The notes beneath the pieces are model-generated. The model saw only the letters and a program-made list of their open reading frames with translations, was not told the DNA's origin and searched no databases. This document shows positions 16,830-26,711 of a DNA stretch of 39,506 bases, piece by piece. Numbering within the stretch: position 1 is the first letter of the stretch; the number at the start of each line of letters is the position of its first letter. Both the position numbers and the translations under genes were made by a program. The stretch is from SLRI01 sp964576715 (GTDB lineage Bacteria; Pseudomonadota; Alphaproteobacteria; Geminicoccales; Geminicoccaceae), in the NCBI GenBank assembly GCA_964576715.1, contig CAZNWE010000038.1:1-39506 (forward strand). The letters are read 5' to 3'.

Positions 16830-18062
16830 ATGGCTACTGCCACCCTGCATGCACAGCGCCCGAACAGCTTCAGGGCCGGCCCCGACGAGGACGGGCATTT
16901 TGGTATCTATGGCGGCCGGTTCGTCGCCGAGACGCTGATGCCCAACATTCTCGAGCTCGAGTCAGCGTGGCGGGCGGCCAAGGCCGACCCGGCGTTCGAG
17001 GCCGAGCTGCAGAGCTGGTTCAAGGACTATGTCGGCCGGCCCTCGCCGCTCTATCTGGCAGCGCGGCTGACCGATCACCTCGGCGGGGCTCAGGTCTACT
17101 TCAAGCGCGACGAGCTGAACCACACCGGTGCGCACAAGATCAACAATTGCGTCGGCCAGATCCTGCTCGCCACCCGCATGGGCAAGAAGCGGATCATCGC
17201 CGAGACCGGGGCCGGCCAGCACGGCGTGGCGACGGCGACCGTGGCCGCCCGCTTCGGCCTCGAGTGCGTCATCTACATGGGCGAGCGCGACATCGAGCGG
17301 CAGGCCCCCAATGTCTTCCGGATGCGCCTCTTGGGGGCCAAGGTGGTGCCGGTGACCTCGGGCTCGAAGACCTTGAAGGACGCGATGAACGAGGCCCTTC
17401 GCGACTGGGTCACCAATGTCGAGGACACGTTCTACATCATCGGCTCGGTCGCCGGCCCCCATCCCTACCCGGCGCTGGTGCGCGACTTCCAGAGCATCAT
17501 CGGCACCGAGGCCAAGGCGCAGATCCTGGAGAAGGAGGGACGGCTGCCCGATCTCCTGGTGGCGGCGGTGGGCGGCGGGTCGAATGCCATGGGCCTCTTC
17601 CATCCCTTCCTCGACGACCCCGAGGTCAGGATCGTGGCGGTCGAGGCGGCCGGCGACGGGATCGAGACCGGCCGCCACGCGGCGGCGATGACGGCGGGCG
17701 AGCCCGGCGTCCTGCACGGCATGCGCAGCTACCTGATGCAGGACGATGACGGGCAGATCGTCGAGCCGCACTCGATCTCGGCCGGGCTCGACTATCCCGG
17801 CATCGGCCCCGAGCATTCCTGGCTCAAGGACCTGGGGCGGATCGAGATCGCGACCGCGACCGACCAGGATGCGCTCGATGCGTTCGCGCTCTGTGCGAAG
17901 CTCGAGGGCATCCTGCCGGCGCTCGAGCCCGCCCATGCCCTGGCCGAGGTCACCCGGCAGGCGCCGCGGATGGGCAGGGACCAGATCATCATCATGAATC
18001 TCTGCGGCCGCGGCGACAAGGATATCGGGACGGTAGCGCAGCACATGGGTGTCACGCTTTGA
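16830..18062 (+). CDS. trpB: Tryptophan synthase beta chain
   Basis: A 410-residue TrpB1-type beta subunit that condenses indole with serine. The PLP lysine is K103 in HTGAHKINN; ETGAGQHGVATA, the GGGSNAMG phosphate-binding loop and EPHSISAGLDYPG(I)GPEHS are also intact. ATG 16830 follows a GAGGAC ribosome-binding sequence and lies 11 nt after trpF. The next gene, trpA, encodes the partner alpha subunit that supplies indole through the tunnel. Confidence 0.97.
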   Translation: MATATLHAQRPNSFRAGPDEDGHFGIYGGRFVAETLMPNILELESAWRAAKADPAFEAELQSWFKDYVGRPSPLYLAARLTDHLGGAQVYFKRDELNHTGAHKINNCVGQILLATRMGKKRIIAETGAGQHGVATATVAARFGLECVIYMGERDIERQAPNVFRMRLLGAKVVPVTSGSKTLKDAMNEALRDWVTNVEDTFYIIGSVAGPHPYPALVRDFQSIIGTEAKAQILEKEGRLPDLLVAAVGGGSNAMGLFHPFLDDPEVRIVAVEAAGDGIETGRHAAAMTAGEPGVLHGMRSYLMQDDDGQIVEPHSISAGLDYPGIGPEHSWLKDLGRIEIATATDQDALDAFALCAKLEGILPALEPAHALAEVTRQAPRMGRDQIIIMNLCGRGDKDIGTVAQHMGVTL

Positions 18063-18090
18063 ACACGCTCGATCCTTCGGGAGACCGCCG

Positions 18091-18918
18091 ATGACCGCCT
18101 CGCGTCTCGATCGGCGTTTTGCGGCGCTCCGCGGCGAAGGGCGGGCCGGGCTCGTCACCTTCATTTGCGGCGGCGATCCGGATCCTGAGACCTTCCAGAC
18201 GATTCTCGACGGCCTGCCGGCCGCCGGTGCCGACGTCATCGAGGTCGGCATGCCGTTCTCCGATCCGATGGCCGACGGGCCGTCGATCCAGGCCGGCAAC
18301 CTGCGCGCCCTCGCTGCCGGCATGACGCTCGAGCGGCTGCTGCGCCATGTGGCCCGATTCCGCGAGAGCGAGGCCGAGACGCCCATCGTCTTGATGGGCT
18401 ACTTCAACCCGATCCACAAGTTCGGGCCGGAACGGTTTTTGGAGGCCGCGGTCGCGGCCGGGGTCGACGGGCTCATCGTGGTCGACCTGCCGCCCGAGGA
18501 GGATGCCGAACTCTGCCTGCCGGCGCTGGCCAGGGGGCTGAACTTCATTCGCCTAGCGACGCCGACGACCGACGACAAGCGGCTGCCCAAGGTCCTGGGC
18601 AACACCTCGGGCTTCATCTACTACGTCTCGATCACCGGCATCACCGGCGCCGCCGCCCCGGTCGCCGAGACGGTCGGACAAGCGGTCGCGCGGATTCGCC
18701 GGCATACCGACCTGCCGGTCGCGGTCGGATTCGGCATTCGCGAACCCGCCCAGGCGGCGGGCATCGCGCGGCTGGCGGATGCGGCCGTGGTCGGCTCGGC
18801 CCTGGTCGACGAGATAGCACGGCACGCCGCCACGGGCGACGTCACGGGCCTGCCGGTCGCCGTCCACAGCAAGGTCGCCGATCTAGCCTGGGCGGTGCGC
18901 CGGGCGCGCGCGGCATGA
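18091..18918 (+). CDS. trpA: Tryptophan synthase alpha chain
   Basis: A 275-residue TrpA that splits indole-3-glycerol phosphate to indole. Catalytic E51 (IEVGMPFSDPMADGP) and D62 are visible, as are LMGYFNPIHKFG, GLIVVDLPPEE and YYVSITGITGA. ATG 18091 is preceded by CGGGAG at a good distance; an in-frame start 42 nt upstream would overlap trpB and add residues with no family match. It is followed after 16 nt by accD, a linkage typical of alphaproteobacteria. Confidence 0.97.
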   Translation: MTASRLDRRFAALRGEGRAGLVTFICGGDPDPETFQTILDGLPAAGADVIEVGMPFSDPMADGPSIQAGNLRALAAGMTLERLLRHVARFRESEAETPIVLMGYFNPIHKFGPERFLEAAVAAGVDGLIVVDLPPEEDAELCLPALARGLNFIRLATPTTDDKRLPKVLGNTSGFIYYVSITGITGAAAPVAETVGQAVARIRRHTDLPVAVGFGIREPAQAAGIARLADAAVVGSALVDEIARHAATGDVTGLPVAVHSKVADLAWAVRRARAA

Positions 18919-18934
18919 AGGGACAAGACGCCCG

Positions 18935-19897
18935 ATGAACTGGCTCACGAGCTACGTCCGCCCGCGCTTTCAGGCCCTGGTCCGCAGCACCGGCAAGACC
19001 GAGGTGCCCGAAAACCTCTGGCATCAATGTGCCTCCTGCGAACGGATGATCTTCCACCGGGACCTCGAGGCCAACCAGCGGGTCTGCCCGCATTGCGGCC
19101 ACCACATGCGCGTCGGGCCCGACTACCGTTTCCAGAGTCTCTTCGACGAGGGCAGCTGGAGCCGCATCGAGCTGCCCAAGGTGCCGGTCGATCCCCTCAA
19201 GTTCCGTGACGCCAAGCGTTACTCGGACCGCTTGAAGGAGGCACAGGCCAAGACCAAGGCGGCGGACGCGCTCGAAGCAGCACATGGCACGATCGACGGC
19301 CGGCCGGTGGTGATCGCCGTGATGAATTTCGACTTCATGGCGGGATCGATGGGCGCGGGCCTCGGCGAGGCGTTCGTCACCGCAGCACGGCTCGCCGTGC
19401 TCCAGGAAGCAGCTTTCGTCGTCGTGACGTCCTCGGGCGGTGCCCGGATGCAGGAGGGTGCGGTGTCGCTGATGCAGATGGCCCGCACCACGATCGCGGT
19501 CGAGGAGGTCAAGGAGGCGGGCTTGCCCTATCTCGTGATCCTCACCGACCCCACGACCGGCGGGGTCACGGCGTCGTTCGCCATGCTGGGCGACATCCAC
19601 ATCGCCGAGCCGGGCGCGGTGATCGGCTTTGCCGGGGCCAGGGTGATCGAGCAGACGATCCGCGAGACCCTGCCCGAGGGCTTTCAGAAGGCGGAGTATC
19701 TGCTCGAGCATGGGATGGTCGACATGGTCGTGCATCGCTTCGAGCTGCGCCCGACGCTGGCCCGCGTTCTCGACCTTTTGCGCCGGCCGCTGGCGCCGAC
19801 CGCGAGCGACGACGAGAGCAGCGAGGCGCTGGAGCCGGCCGCCGCCAACGACGACGCCGACGACTCGACGACGCTGGTCGATGCGGCCGACGATTGA
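18935..19897 (+). CDS. accD: Acetyl-CoA carboxylase carboxyltransferase subunit beta
   Basis: A 320-residue AccD, the beta half of the carboxyltransferase in fatty-acid synthesis. The N-terminal zinc ribbon has all four cysteines (C32, C35, C51, C54: CASC and CPHC). The crotonase-like core includes SSGGARMQEGAVSLMQM and TDPTTGGVTASFAMLGD. The last 40 residues are acidic and low in complexity, a common variable tail. It lies between trpA and folC. Confidence 0.96.
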   Translation: MNWLTSYVRPRFQALVRSTGKTEVPENLWHQCASCERMIFHRDLEANQRVCPHCGHHMRVGPDYRFQSLFDEGSWSRIELPKVPVDPLKFRDAKRYSDRLKEAQAKTKAADALEAAHGTIDGRPVVIAVMNFDFMAGSMGAGLGEAFVTAARLAVLQEAAFVVVTSSGGARMQEGAVSLMQMARTTIAVEEVKEAGLPYLVILTDPTTGGVTASFAMLGDIHIAEPGAVIGFAGARVIEQTIRETLPEGFQKAEYLLEHGMVDMVVHRFELRPTLARVLDLLRRPLAPTASDDESSEALEPAAANDDADDSTTLVDAADD

Positions 19898-19972
19898 GTA
19901 TCGACGAGCGGCGGCCGGTCCGATAGCGACCCTGACCGCACTGCGCAAACGAGAACGCGGTAACAACCCATC

Positions 19973-21256
19973 ATGACCGAATTCGGCAGCGATCTGATCC
20001 TGGCGCGGCTGCAGTCGCTGCATCCGAGAAGCATCGATCTGTCCCTCGGCCGGGTGCAGCGGCTGCTGGCCAGGCTCGGCCATCCCGAGCGGCAGTTGCC
20101 ACCCGTCGTGCACATCGCCGGCACCAACGGCAAGGGCTCCACACTGGCGATGCTCGACGCCATGCTGTGTGCCGCAGGCCAGCGCGTGCATCGCTATATC
20201 TCCCCGCATCTGGTGCATTTCAACGAGCGCATCCTGGTCGGCGGCCAGCCGATCGACGAGCCGTTCCTCGCCGAGGTGCTCGACGTCTGCGAGCGGGCCA
20301 ATGCGGCAGCACCCATCACCTTTTTCGAGATCACCACGGCAGCAGCGTTGTTGGCCTTCGCCCGCTCCCCCGCCGACTGGCTGCTGCTGGAGACCGGCCT
20401 CGGCGGCCGGCTGGATGCGACCAACGTCGTCGATCGGCCGGCACTCACGCTGATCAGCCCGATCTCGATGGATCACGAAAGCTATCTCGGCGACACGATA
20501 GCCGCCATTGCCGGCGAGAAGGCCGGCATCATCAAGCCGGGGGTACCGGTCTTCGCCGGCCCGCAGGCGCCGGCTGCACTCGCCGTCCTGGCGAGCAAGG
20601 CGGAGGCCGTGGCGGCACCGCTCCAGGCTTGCGGGCGCGACTGGCGGTTCGCGGTGAACCCTGATGGCTTCGTGCTGTCGACGCCGCAGGCGACGCTGAC
20701 CCTGCCGAAGCCCGGCCTGCTCGGCGCCCACCAGATCGAGAACGCGGCGCTCGCCGCGATGGCCGGGGCGGCAATCGGTCTGTCGGCCCCGGCCATCGCC
20801 CGTGGCCTTTGCGAAGCGCGCTGGCCGGGCCGTTTGCAACGCCTCCCGCGCAAAGGGTTCACCGGGCTCGATGGAGCCGCCCTCGAGGTCTGGCTGGATG
20901 GCGGTCACAATCCCGCCGCCGGGCAGGCGCTCGCGGCGAGCTTGCCTTGCATCGCCAACGGTCGACCGGTCGATCTCGTCGTCGGCATGCTCGAGACCAA
21001 GGACACCGCCGCCTTTCTGGAACCGATGCGGGGATTGATCCGCCACGTCCACGCTATTGCCGTCCCGCATGAGCCAAGCGCGCGGTCGGCGGCGGCAATC
21101 GCCGGGACGGCACGCGGGCTGGGGTTCGCTGTCAGCGAATACGGCGATGTCGAAGCGGCTGTCCGGGCCAGCGCACGCGGCGCGCACACCCCAGCCGTGG
21201 TGCTGATCTGCGGTTCGTTGTACCTCGCAGGGCAAGTGCTGCGTCGCTTCGCCTGA
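19973..21256 (+). CDS. folC: Bifunctional folylpolyglutamate synthase/dihydrofolate synthase
   Basis: A 427-residue Mur-ligase-like enzyme that adds glutamate to dihydropteroate and folates. The ATP-binding P-loop HIAGTNGKGST, SPHLVHFNERI (omega-loop region), ETGLGGRLDATN and DHESYLGDTIAAIAGEKAGI are present, then WLDGGHNPAAG in the C-terminal domain. It follows accD after 75 nt, the usual alphaproteobacterial order, and is probably in the same transcript. Confidence 0.95.
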   Translation: MTEFGSDLILARLQSLHPRSIDLSLGRVQRLLARLGHPERQLPPVVHIAGTNGKGSTLAMLDAMLCAAGQRVHRYISPHLVHFNERILVGGQPIDEPFLAEVLDVCERANAAAPITFFEITTAAALLAFARSPADWLLLETGLGGRLDATNVVDRPALTLISPISMDHESYLGDTIAAIAGEKAGIIKPGVPVFAGPQAPAALAVLASKAEAVAAPLQACGRDWRFAVNPDGFVLSTPQATLTLPKPGLLGAHQIENAALAAMAGAAIGLSAPAIARGLCEARWPGRLQRLPRKGFTGLDGAALEVWLDGGHNPAAGQALAASLPCIANGRPVDLVVGMLETKDTAAFLEPMRGLIRHVHAIAVPHEPSARSAAAIAGTARGLGFAVSEYGDVEAAVRASARGAHTPAVVLICGSLYLAGQVLRRFA

Positions 21257-21384
21257 GCCGCGCTCGGCGGTCTGCAGCGCCCCCGGAGTTTCCTTGAGGC
21301 TCGTTGTTTGGCTCCGATACCGACAGCACCGTCGCCGCGCGGGCGGCGTGGTGGCGGGCGCGGCCTCTTTGGCCCGCGCTCTTG

Positions 21385-21591
21385 CAGCGACGGAGGCGTC
21401 GTGTCGCGCAACAGCCCGTCGACGGCCGCCTCGATGTGGCGCTCCGGCCAGCGCCAGGCCGGGACCTTGCCGAGTCCGGCTGGGTGCCTGCTCTCCACCA
21501 TGCCGACCCAATCGCCGGTCGACAACACCACCGCAGCCCGCCAGACGTGCTTTTGCCGGCTGTCGCGGTCGGCGCCGCGCCCATCACGCCA
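21385..21591 (-). pseudogene. IS630-family transposase relic (N-terminal helix-turn-helix only)
   Basis: The 512-nt spacer between folC and dxs contains no intact gene. Read on the minus strand it encodes a fragment running from a stop at 21592: VWRAAVVLSTGDWVG, then VPAWRWPERHIEAAVDGLLRD, then TTPPSL. The spacing and wording (VWRWQ...EGVDGLLRDKT in intact members) match the DNA-binding N-terminus of IS630 transposases. The sequence then loses similarity and no DDE catalytic domain or terminal repeats were found. It is a decayed insertion-sequence remnant. Confidence 0.6.
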
Positions 21592-21768
21592 TTACACACT
21601 TCCATCACGCCCAATTGACCGACCGGCAGCGAACAAGACTGGCGGGGCGGCAGCATCGTGCGTAACTTTTGTCGACCATTCGTCGTCACAAGACGCGGTA
21701 GTCATCCGACAGATGAGCGGGCGAATTACAATTTCGTGTGATCGACGATACAATGACGGGAGGGAAGA

Positions 21769-23721
21769 ATGGCTAGCAAAACGCCGCTGCTCGATCGGGT
21801 CCCGACAGTGGAGAGCCTGCGTCGATTGCCCGCCCAAGCGCTGAGCGAGGTCGCGGCGGAGCTGCGCGCCGAGCTCGTCGACACGGTCGCTTCCACCGGT
21901 GGCCATCTCGGCGCCGGGCTCGGCGTGGTCGAGCTCACCTTGGCATTGCACTACGTTCTCGACACCCCGACCGACCGGCTGATCTGGGACGTCGGGCATC
22001 AATGTTATCCGCACAAGATGCTCACCGGCCGGCGCGGGCGCATGCGCACGCTGCGCCGGGCCGGCGGGCTCTACGGCTTCACCAAGCGGAGCGAGAGCCC
22101 GCACGACCCATTCGGTGCGGCCCACAGCTCGACCGCGATGGCGGCGGCCCTCGGCATGGCCCGCGCCCGCGACCGGCAGGGGCAGAGCCACGAGGTGGTG
22201 GCCGTGGTCGGGGACGGGGCGATGAGCGCCGGGCTCGCCTTCGAGGCGCTCAACAATCTGGGTGCCGCCGACAGCCGTGTGCTGGTCGTCCTCAACGACA
22301 ACGGCATGTCGATCGCGCCGGCGGTCGGCGCGCTCGAGCAGCATTTGCGGGCGATCGCCGCCGCTGACGCGAGCCTCGCCGCTGACGCGGTCGTGGCCCA
22401 GCTCGCCCGGCACGCCGGCGCCGGCGCCGGCGACCGGGCACACGGTAATTTCTTCGAGACGCTGGGCCTAGCCTATCTCGGCCCGATCGACGGCCACGAT
22501 CTCGCCACCCTGGTCGCCGTGCTGCAGGCCGTGCGAGACAGCCCAATCGCCGGGCCGATCCTTCTCCACGTCCGCACCGAGAAAGGCCGCGGCCACCCCT
22601 TTGTCGAAGCCTCGGCCGAGGCCTATCACGCGGTCGAGCCCTTTGCCGCGCCTGGCACCGCACCGGCGGCGACAGCCGACCGGAAGGGCAACGGCCGGAC
22701 ACCGCCCCGGTCAGCACCGATGCCGAGCTACAGCCGTGTTTTCGGCGACACGCTGCTCGAGCTCGCCCGGGCCGACGAACGAGTGGTCGCCATCACCGCG
22801 GCCATGAGCTCGGGCACCGGGCTCGGTACCTTCGGCGAGGCCCTGCGCGAACGCTTCTTTGATGTCGGGATCGCCGAGCAGCACGCGGTGACCTTTGCCG
22901 CCGGGCTCGCCGCCGAAGGCATGCGGCCGGTAGTCGCGATCTACTCGACCTTCCTGCAGCGCGCCTACGACCAGATCGTCCACGATGTGGCCCTGCAAAG
23001 CCTGCCGGTGCGCTTCGCCATCGATCGGGCGGGGCTGGTGGGTGCGGACGGTCCGACCCACGCCGGCAGCTTCGACCTCGTCTATCTCGGCTGCCTGCCG
23101 GGCTTCGTCGTCATGGCGCCGAGCGATGCGCTCGAGCTGCGTCATATGCTGCGCACCGCATTGGCGATCGACGACCGGCCGTCGGCGGTGCGCTATCCGC
23201 GCGGCACCGGGCCCGCCGCCGAGTGGCAGCTGCCGGCGCAGGAACTGCCGATCGGCCGCGGCCGGGTCGTCCAGGAGGGTCGCCAGGTGGCGCTGCTGTC
23301 GCTCGGCGGCCGGCTCGCCGCCTGCCGCGAGGCGGCCGCGCGGTTGGCACGCCGCGGCTTGCGCGCGACGATCGCCGATGCGCGCTTTGCCAAGCCGCTC
23401 GACGAGACACTGATCGGCCAGCTGGTGGCCGACCACGACGTCCTCGTGACCCTGGAAGAGGGGGCCGGCGGCGGCTTCGGCGCGCAGGTTCTCGCCTGCC
23501 TCGCGGCGCGTGGCTGGCTCGACGCCGGGGCTGCGCTCCGCACGATGACGCTGCCCGACCGCTTTGTTGCTCACGCCGCGGTCGACGCGCAATATGCCGA
23601 TGCCGGCCTCGCCGCAGCCGATATCGAGGCCACGGTACTGGATGCCCTCGCCACCGCTGCGCGTGCCCGGCCAATCTTCGGCACGGCATCCGCCGCGACA
23701 GCTCCGCTCGGACGGTCTTGA
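21769..23721 (+). CDS. dxs: 1-deoxy-D-xylulose-5-phosphate synthase
   Basis: A 650-residue thiamine-diphosphate enzyme that starts the MEP isoprenoid pathway from pyruvate and glyceraldehyde-3-phosphate. Seen: TGGHLGAGLG with H46, IWDVGHQCYPHK with H77, the ThDP motif GDGAMSAGLAFEALNN, and DVGIAEQHAVTFAAGLA with the catalytic glutamate in the second half. The start is preceded by a strong GGGAGG ribosome-binding sequence. The stop is 2 nt before hpnD, so this copy is tied to hopanoid synthesis and may be a dedicated second dxs (inference). An A/T-richer stretch just upstream (about 21660-21760) probably holds the promoter. Confidence 0.95.
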   Translation: MASKTPLLDRVPTVESLRRLPAQALSEVAAELRAELVDTVASTGGHLGAGLGVVELTLALHYVLDTPTDRLIWDVGHQCYPHKMLTGRRGRMRTLRRAGGLYGFTKRSESPHDPFGAAHSSTAMAAALGMARARDRQGQSHEVVAVVGDGAMSAGLAFEALNNLGAADSRVLVVLNDNGMSIAPAVGALEQHLRAIAAADASLAADAVVAQLARHAGAGAGDRAHGNFFETLGLAYLGPIDGHDLATLVAVLQAVRDSPIAGPILLHVRTEKGRGHPFVEASAEAYHAVEPFAAPGTAPAATADRKGNGRTPPRSAPMPSYSRVFGDTLLELARADERVVAITAAMSSGTGLGTFGEALRERFFDVGIAEQHAVTFAAGLAAEGMRPVVAIYSTFLQRAYDQIVHDVALQSLPVRFAIDRAGLVGADGPTHAGSFDLVYLGCLPGFVVMAPSDALELRHMLRTALAIDDRPSAVRYPRGTGPAAEWQLPAQELPIGRGRVVQEGRQVALLSLGGRLAACREAAARLARRGLRATIADARFAKPLDETLIGQLVADHDVLVTLEEGAGGGFGAQVLACLAARGWLDAGAALRTMTLPDRFVAHAAVDAQYADAGLAAADIEATVLDALATAARARPIFGTASAATAPLGRS

Positions 23722-23723
23722 CC

Positions 23724-24626
23724 ATGCAGTCGCAAGAGACGCTGGAAATCGGTACCCTGTCGCCGGTGGCGGCGCGATGCGAGGCGTCCGCCGCCGATCA
23801 TGCCGCCGTTGCAGCGAGCACCCGGGCGTCGGGCTCGTCCTTCTTCTGGGCGATGCGGCTGCTGCCGCAGGCTCGGCGCCGGGCGATGTTCGGCCTCTAT
23901 GCTTTCTGCCGCGAGGTCGACGACATCGCCGATGCCGAGGGGCTGGCGCGGGCCGATCGTCTAGCCGCCCTGGCGCGCTGGCAGGACGAAATCGAGGCGC
24001 TCTATGCCGGCCGGCCGTCGACCGCGATCGGCCGGGTGCTCCGCGCGCCGGTCGAAGCCGCCGGCCTCGAGCGGCAGGAGTTCGAGGCGATCATCGACGG
24101 CATGCGGATGGATGCGGAGGCGGCCATTCGCGCGCCCTCGCGGGCGACGCTGGAGCTCTATTGCCGCCGGGTGGCGGTCGCCACCGGCCGGCTGTCGGTT
24201 GCGATCTTCGGTGCCCCCGACGCTGCCGGTCGTGCCGTCGCGGATCACCTCGGGCGCGCGCTGCAGCTCACCAACATCCTGCGCGATCTCGACGAGGACG
24301 CAGCGATCGGCCGGCTCTACCTCCCGCGCGAGCTGCTCGACGCGCACGGCATCGCCGCCCGCGAGCCCGAGGCGGTCCTGGCGAATCCGGCACTGCCCGC
24401 TGCCTGCGCCGAACTCGCCGACGAGGCCAAGCGGTCGTTCATGGCCACCGACGTCGCGCTCGCCGCCTGCGACCGGCGACTGATGCGCCCGGCGGTCGTC
24501 ATGCGCGCGGTCTATGGTCGCCTGCTCGATCGCCTCGTCGCTCGCGGTTGGGCGGACCGCGGCAGCGATCCGGCGCCGTCGCGCACCGTCAAACTGTGGC
24601 TGGCGCTACGCCATGGTTTAGGATGA
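23724..24626 (+). CDS. hpnD: Presqualene diphosphate synthase HpnD
   Basis: A 300-residue squalene/phytoene-synthase-fold enzyme joining two farnesyl diphosphates. Markers: SSFFWAMRLLPQARRRAMFGLY, first Asp motif EVDDIAD (D66, D67, D70), DGMRMDAEA, and second Asp motif LTNILRDLDEDA with RLYLP. In hopanoid producers with the HpnCDE route, HpnD makes presqualene diphosphate, which HpnC and HpnE convert to squalene. Neither hpnC nor hpnE lies in this window. The ATG is 2 nt after dxs, indicating one operon. About the first 35 residues are a variable, alanine-rich leader. Confidence 0.93.
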   Translation: MQSQETLEIGTLSPVAARCEASAADHAAVAASTRASGSSFFWAMRLLPQARRRAMFGLYAFCREVDDIADAEGLARADRLAALARWQDEIEALYAGRPSTAIGRVLRAPVEAAGLERQEFEAIIDGMRMDAEAAIRAPSRATLELYCRRVAVATGRLSVAIFGAPDAAGRAVADHLGRALQLTNILRDLDEDAAIGRLYLPRELLDAHGIAAREPEAVLANPALPAACAELADEAKRSFMATDVALAACDRRLMRPAVVMRAVYGRLLDRLVARGWADRGSDPAPSRTVKLWLALRHGLG

Positions 24627-24761
24627 GCCGGCGGCGGCCGGGGCCGCCCGGGGAGCGCTGCGCGCAACCGCCGGCCGCACCCGGAGTGGCGACCGGGCGA
24701 AGCGTTGCGGCGAGCGACCGCCGTGATGCAAGTTGACCGGCGAAAGCTCGAAGAGGTTGCC

Positions 24762-26711
24762 ATGACCATGCTCGACAGTCGTCGCCAAGCGCGTGCTGAT
24801 CACGGGATCGACAACGCGGGGCAGCGGGCCCTCGCTCGGGTCGTCGGGGAGGCGCTGGCAGCGCTGGAGTCGGCGCGGCAGGCGGACGGGCACTGGCTGT
24901 TCGAACTCGAAGCGGACGTCACGATCCCGGCCGAGTACATCATGCTCGAGCACTTCCTCGACGAGATCGACGCCGGGATCGAGGGCGAACTCGCCGCCTA
25001 TATTCGCAGCCTGCAGGGCGAGGATGGTGGTTGGCCGCTGTTCCATGGCGGTCCCCTGGACGTCAGTGCCAGCGTGAAGGCCTATCTAGCACTCAGACTG
25101 GCGGGCGATGATGCCAATGCGCCGCATCTGCGGCGCGCCCGCAGCGCCATCCTCGCTGCGGGCGGGGCCGAGCGGAGCAACGTCTTCACCCTCTACGCGC
25201 TGGCGCTCTTCGCCGTGGTGCCGTGGCGGGCGGTGCCGGTCATGCCGGTCGAACTCGTCCTGCAGCCGCACTGGTCGCCGTTCAGCATCTGGCGGATGTC
25301 CTACTGGTCACGCACGGTGGTGGTGCCGCTCTTGATCATCGCCGCCCTCAAGCCCGTCGCGCGAAACCCGCGCGGGGTGACGATCGAGGAGCTGTTCCGA
25401 ACCCCGCCGCAGGTCGCGCAATATCGCCACAACCCGACCCGGCAGCCGATCGGGCGCCTGTTCATCGCCATCGACCGGCTGCTGCGGCCACTGGAGCCGC
25501 GGCTGCCGCGATCGCTGCGCAAGCGGGCGATCGAGCAGGCGATGGCGTTCATCCGCCCGCGGCTTAACGGCGAGGACGGGCTGGGTGCCATTTTTCCGGC
25601 CATGGCCAATGCGCTGATGGCGATGGCAGCCATGGGCTATGCGCGTGACCACCCGGACCGCCGCACTGCCCGGCGGGCGATCGACAAGCTGCTCACCGCT
25701 GATCCCGAGCGCCGCTACTGCCAGCCCTGTCTCTCGCCGGTCTGGGATACGGCCTTGGCGCTGCATGCGGTGATGGAGTCCACCGGGCAGCCCGACCGCG
25801 ACGCCTGCTGTTGGCTCGTCGAGCGGCAGATCACCAACTGCCGCGGCGACTGGGCGGTGGGGCGCCCGGACGCGGTGCCCGGCGGCTGGGCCTTTCAGTA
25901 TGCCAACCCGCATTATCCCGACATCGACGACACCGCGGTGATCGCGATGGCGCTGCATCGTGCCGACCCGGATGCCTACGGGGCAGCGATCGAGCGGGCG
26001 CTGGCCTGGCTGCTGCCGCTGCAGAGCCGAAACGGCGGCTGGGGGGCTTTCGATGCGGACAATTGCGCGGCCTATCTCAACCACATCCCGTTCGCCGATC
26101 ACGGTGCCCTCTTGGACCCGCCGACCGCCGATGTCACCGCCCGCGTGCTGGGTCTGTTGGGCCAGCTCGGCTGGCGACCCGGCGATGCCGTGGTCGACCG
26201 GGCGCTGGGCTTTTTGCTGCGCGAGCAGGAAAGCGACGGCAGCTGGTTCGGCCGCTGGGGCACCAATTACGTCTACGGCACCTGGTCGGTGCTGTGCGGG
26301 CTCAACGCGGTCGGGATCGCCAGCGATACGGCGACGGTGCGCCGGGCGGTCGACTGGCTGCTCGCCCGGCAGCGGGCCGACGGCGGCTGGGGCGAGGACG
26401 GCCTGACCTACTGGAACGAGGCGCGCAACCTCGCCAAGGCCAGCACGCCAAGCCAGACCGCCTGGGCGCTGATGGCGCTGATGGCGGCGGGCGAGGTCGA
26501 CCACCCGGCGGTGGCACGCGGGGTGGCCTTCCTCCTCGATCAGCCCCGCGACGCCGAAGGCTGGGTCGAGCCATGGTTCACGGCGGTCGGTTTTCCCCGC
26601 GTCTTCTACCTCCGCTACCACGGCTACCGGCGCTATTTCCCGCTGTGGGCGCTGGCGCGCTATCGCAACCTCAAGAGGAGCGGTCGGCGCGACGTCGCGT
26701 GGGGGCTCTAA
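24762..26711 (+). CDS. shc: Squalene-hopene cyclase
   Basis: A 649-residue class II triterpene cyclase making hopene or hopanol from squalene at the cytoplasmic membrane. The catalytic acid motif DIDDTA is at 387-392. Several QW repeats are visible, for example QGEDGGWPL, QSRNGGWGAFD, QESDGSWFGRWG and RQRADGGWGED. The C-terminus FPRVFYLRYHGYRRYFPLWALARY is typical. ATG 24762 is chosen because AAGAGG precedes it at ideal spacing; ATG 24726 and TTG 24705 lie in weaker sequence. It ends 13 nt inside hpnG. Confidence 0.95.
   Translation: MTMLDSRRQARADHGIDNAGQRALARVVGEALAALESARQADGHWLFELEADVTIPAEYIMLEHFLDEIDAGIEGELAAYIRSLQGEDGGWPLFHGGPLDVSASVKAYLALRLAGDDANAPHLRRARSAILAAGGAERSNVFTLYALALFAVVPWRAVPVMPVELVLQPHWSPFSIWRMSYWSRTVVVPLLIIAALKPVARNPRGVTIEELFRTPPQVAQYRHNPTRQPIGRLFIAIDRLLRPLEPRLPRSLRKRAIEQAMAFIRPRLNGEDGLGAIFPAMANALMAMAAMGYARDHPDRRTARRAIDKLLTADPERRYCQPCLSPVWDTALALHAVMESTGQPDRDACCWLVERQITNCRGDWAVGRPDAVPGGWAFQYANPHYPDIDDTAVIAMALHRADPDAYGAAIERALAWLLPLQSRNGGWGAFDADNCAAYLNHIPFADHGALLDPPTADVTARVLGLLGQLGWRPGDAVVDRALGFLLREQESDGSWFGRWGTNYVYGTWSVLCGLNAVGIASDTATVRRAVDWLLARQRADGGWGEDGLTYWNEARNLAKASTPSQTAWALMALMAAGEVDHPAVARGVAFLLDQPRDAEGWVEPWFTAVGFPRVFYLRYHGYRRYFPLWALARYRNLKRSGRRDVAWGL

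Noticed and set aside
21727..21754. TTACAA-17-TACAAT just before dxs as a promoter
   Set aside because: The -35 match is poor and the implied start would fall on the ribosome-binding site, leaving almost no leader.
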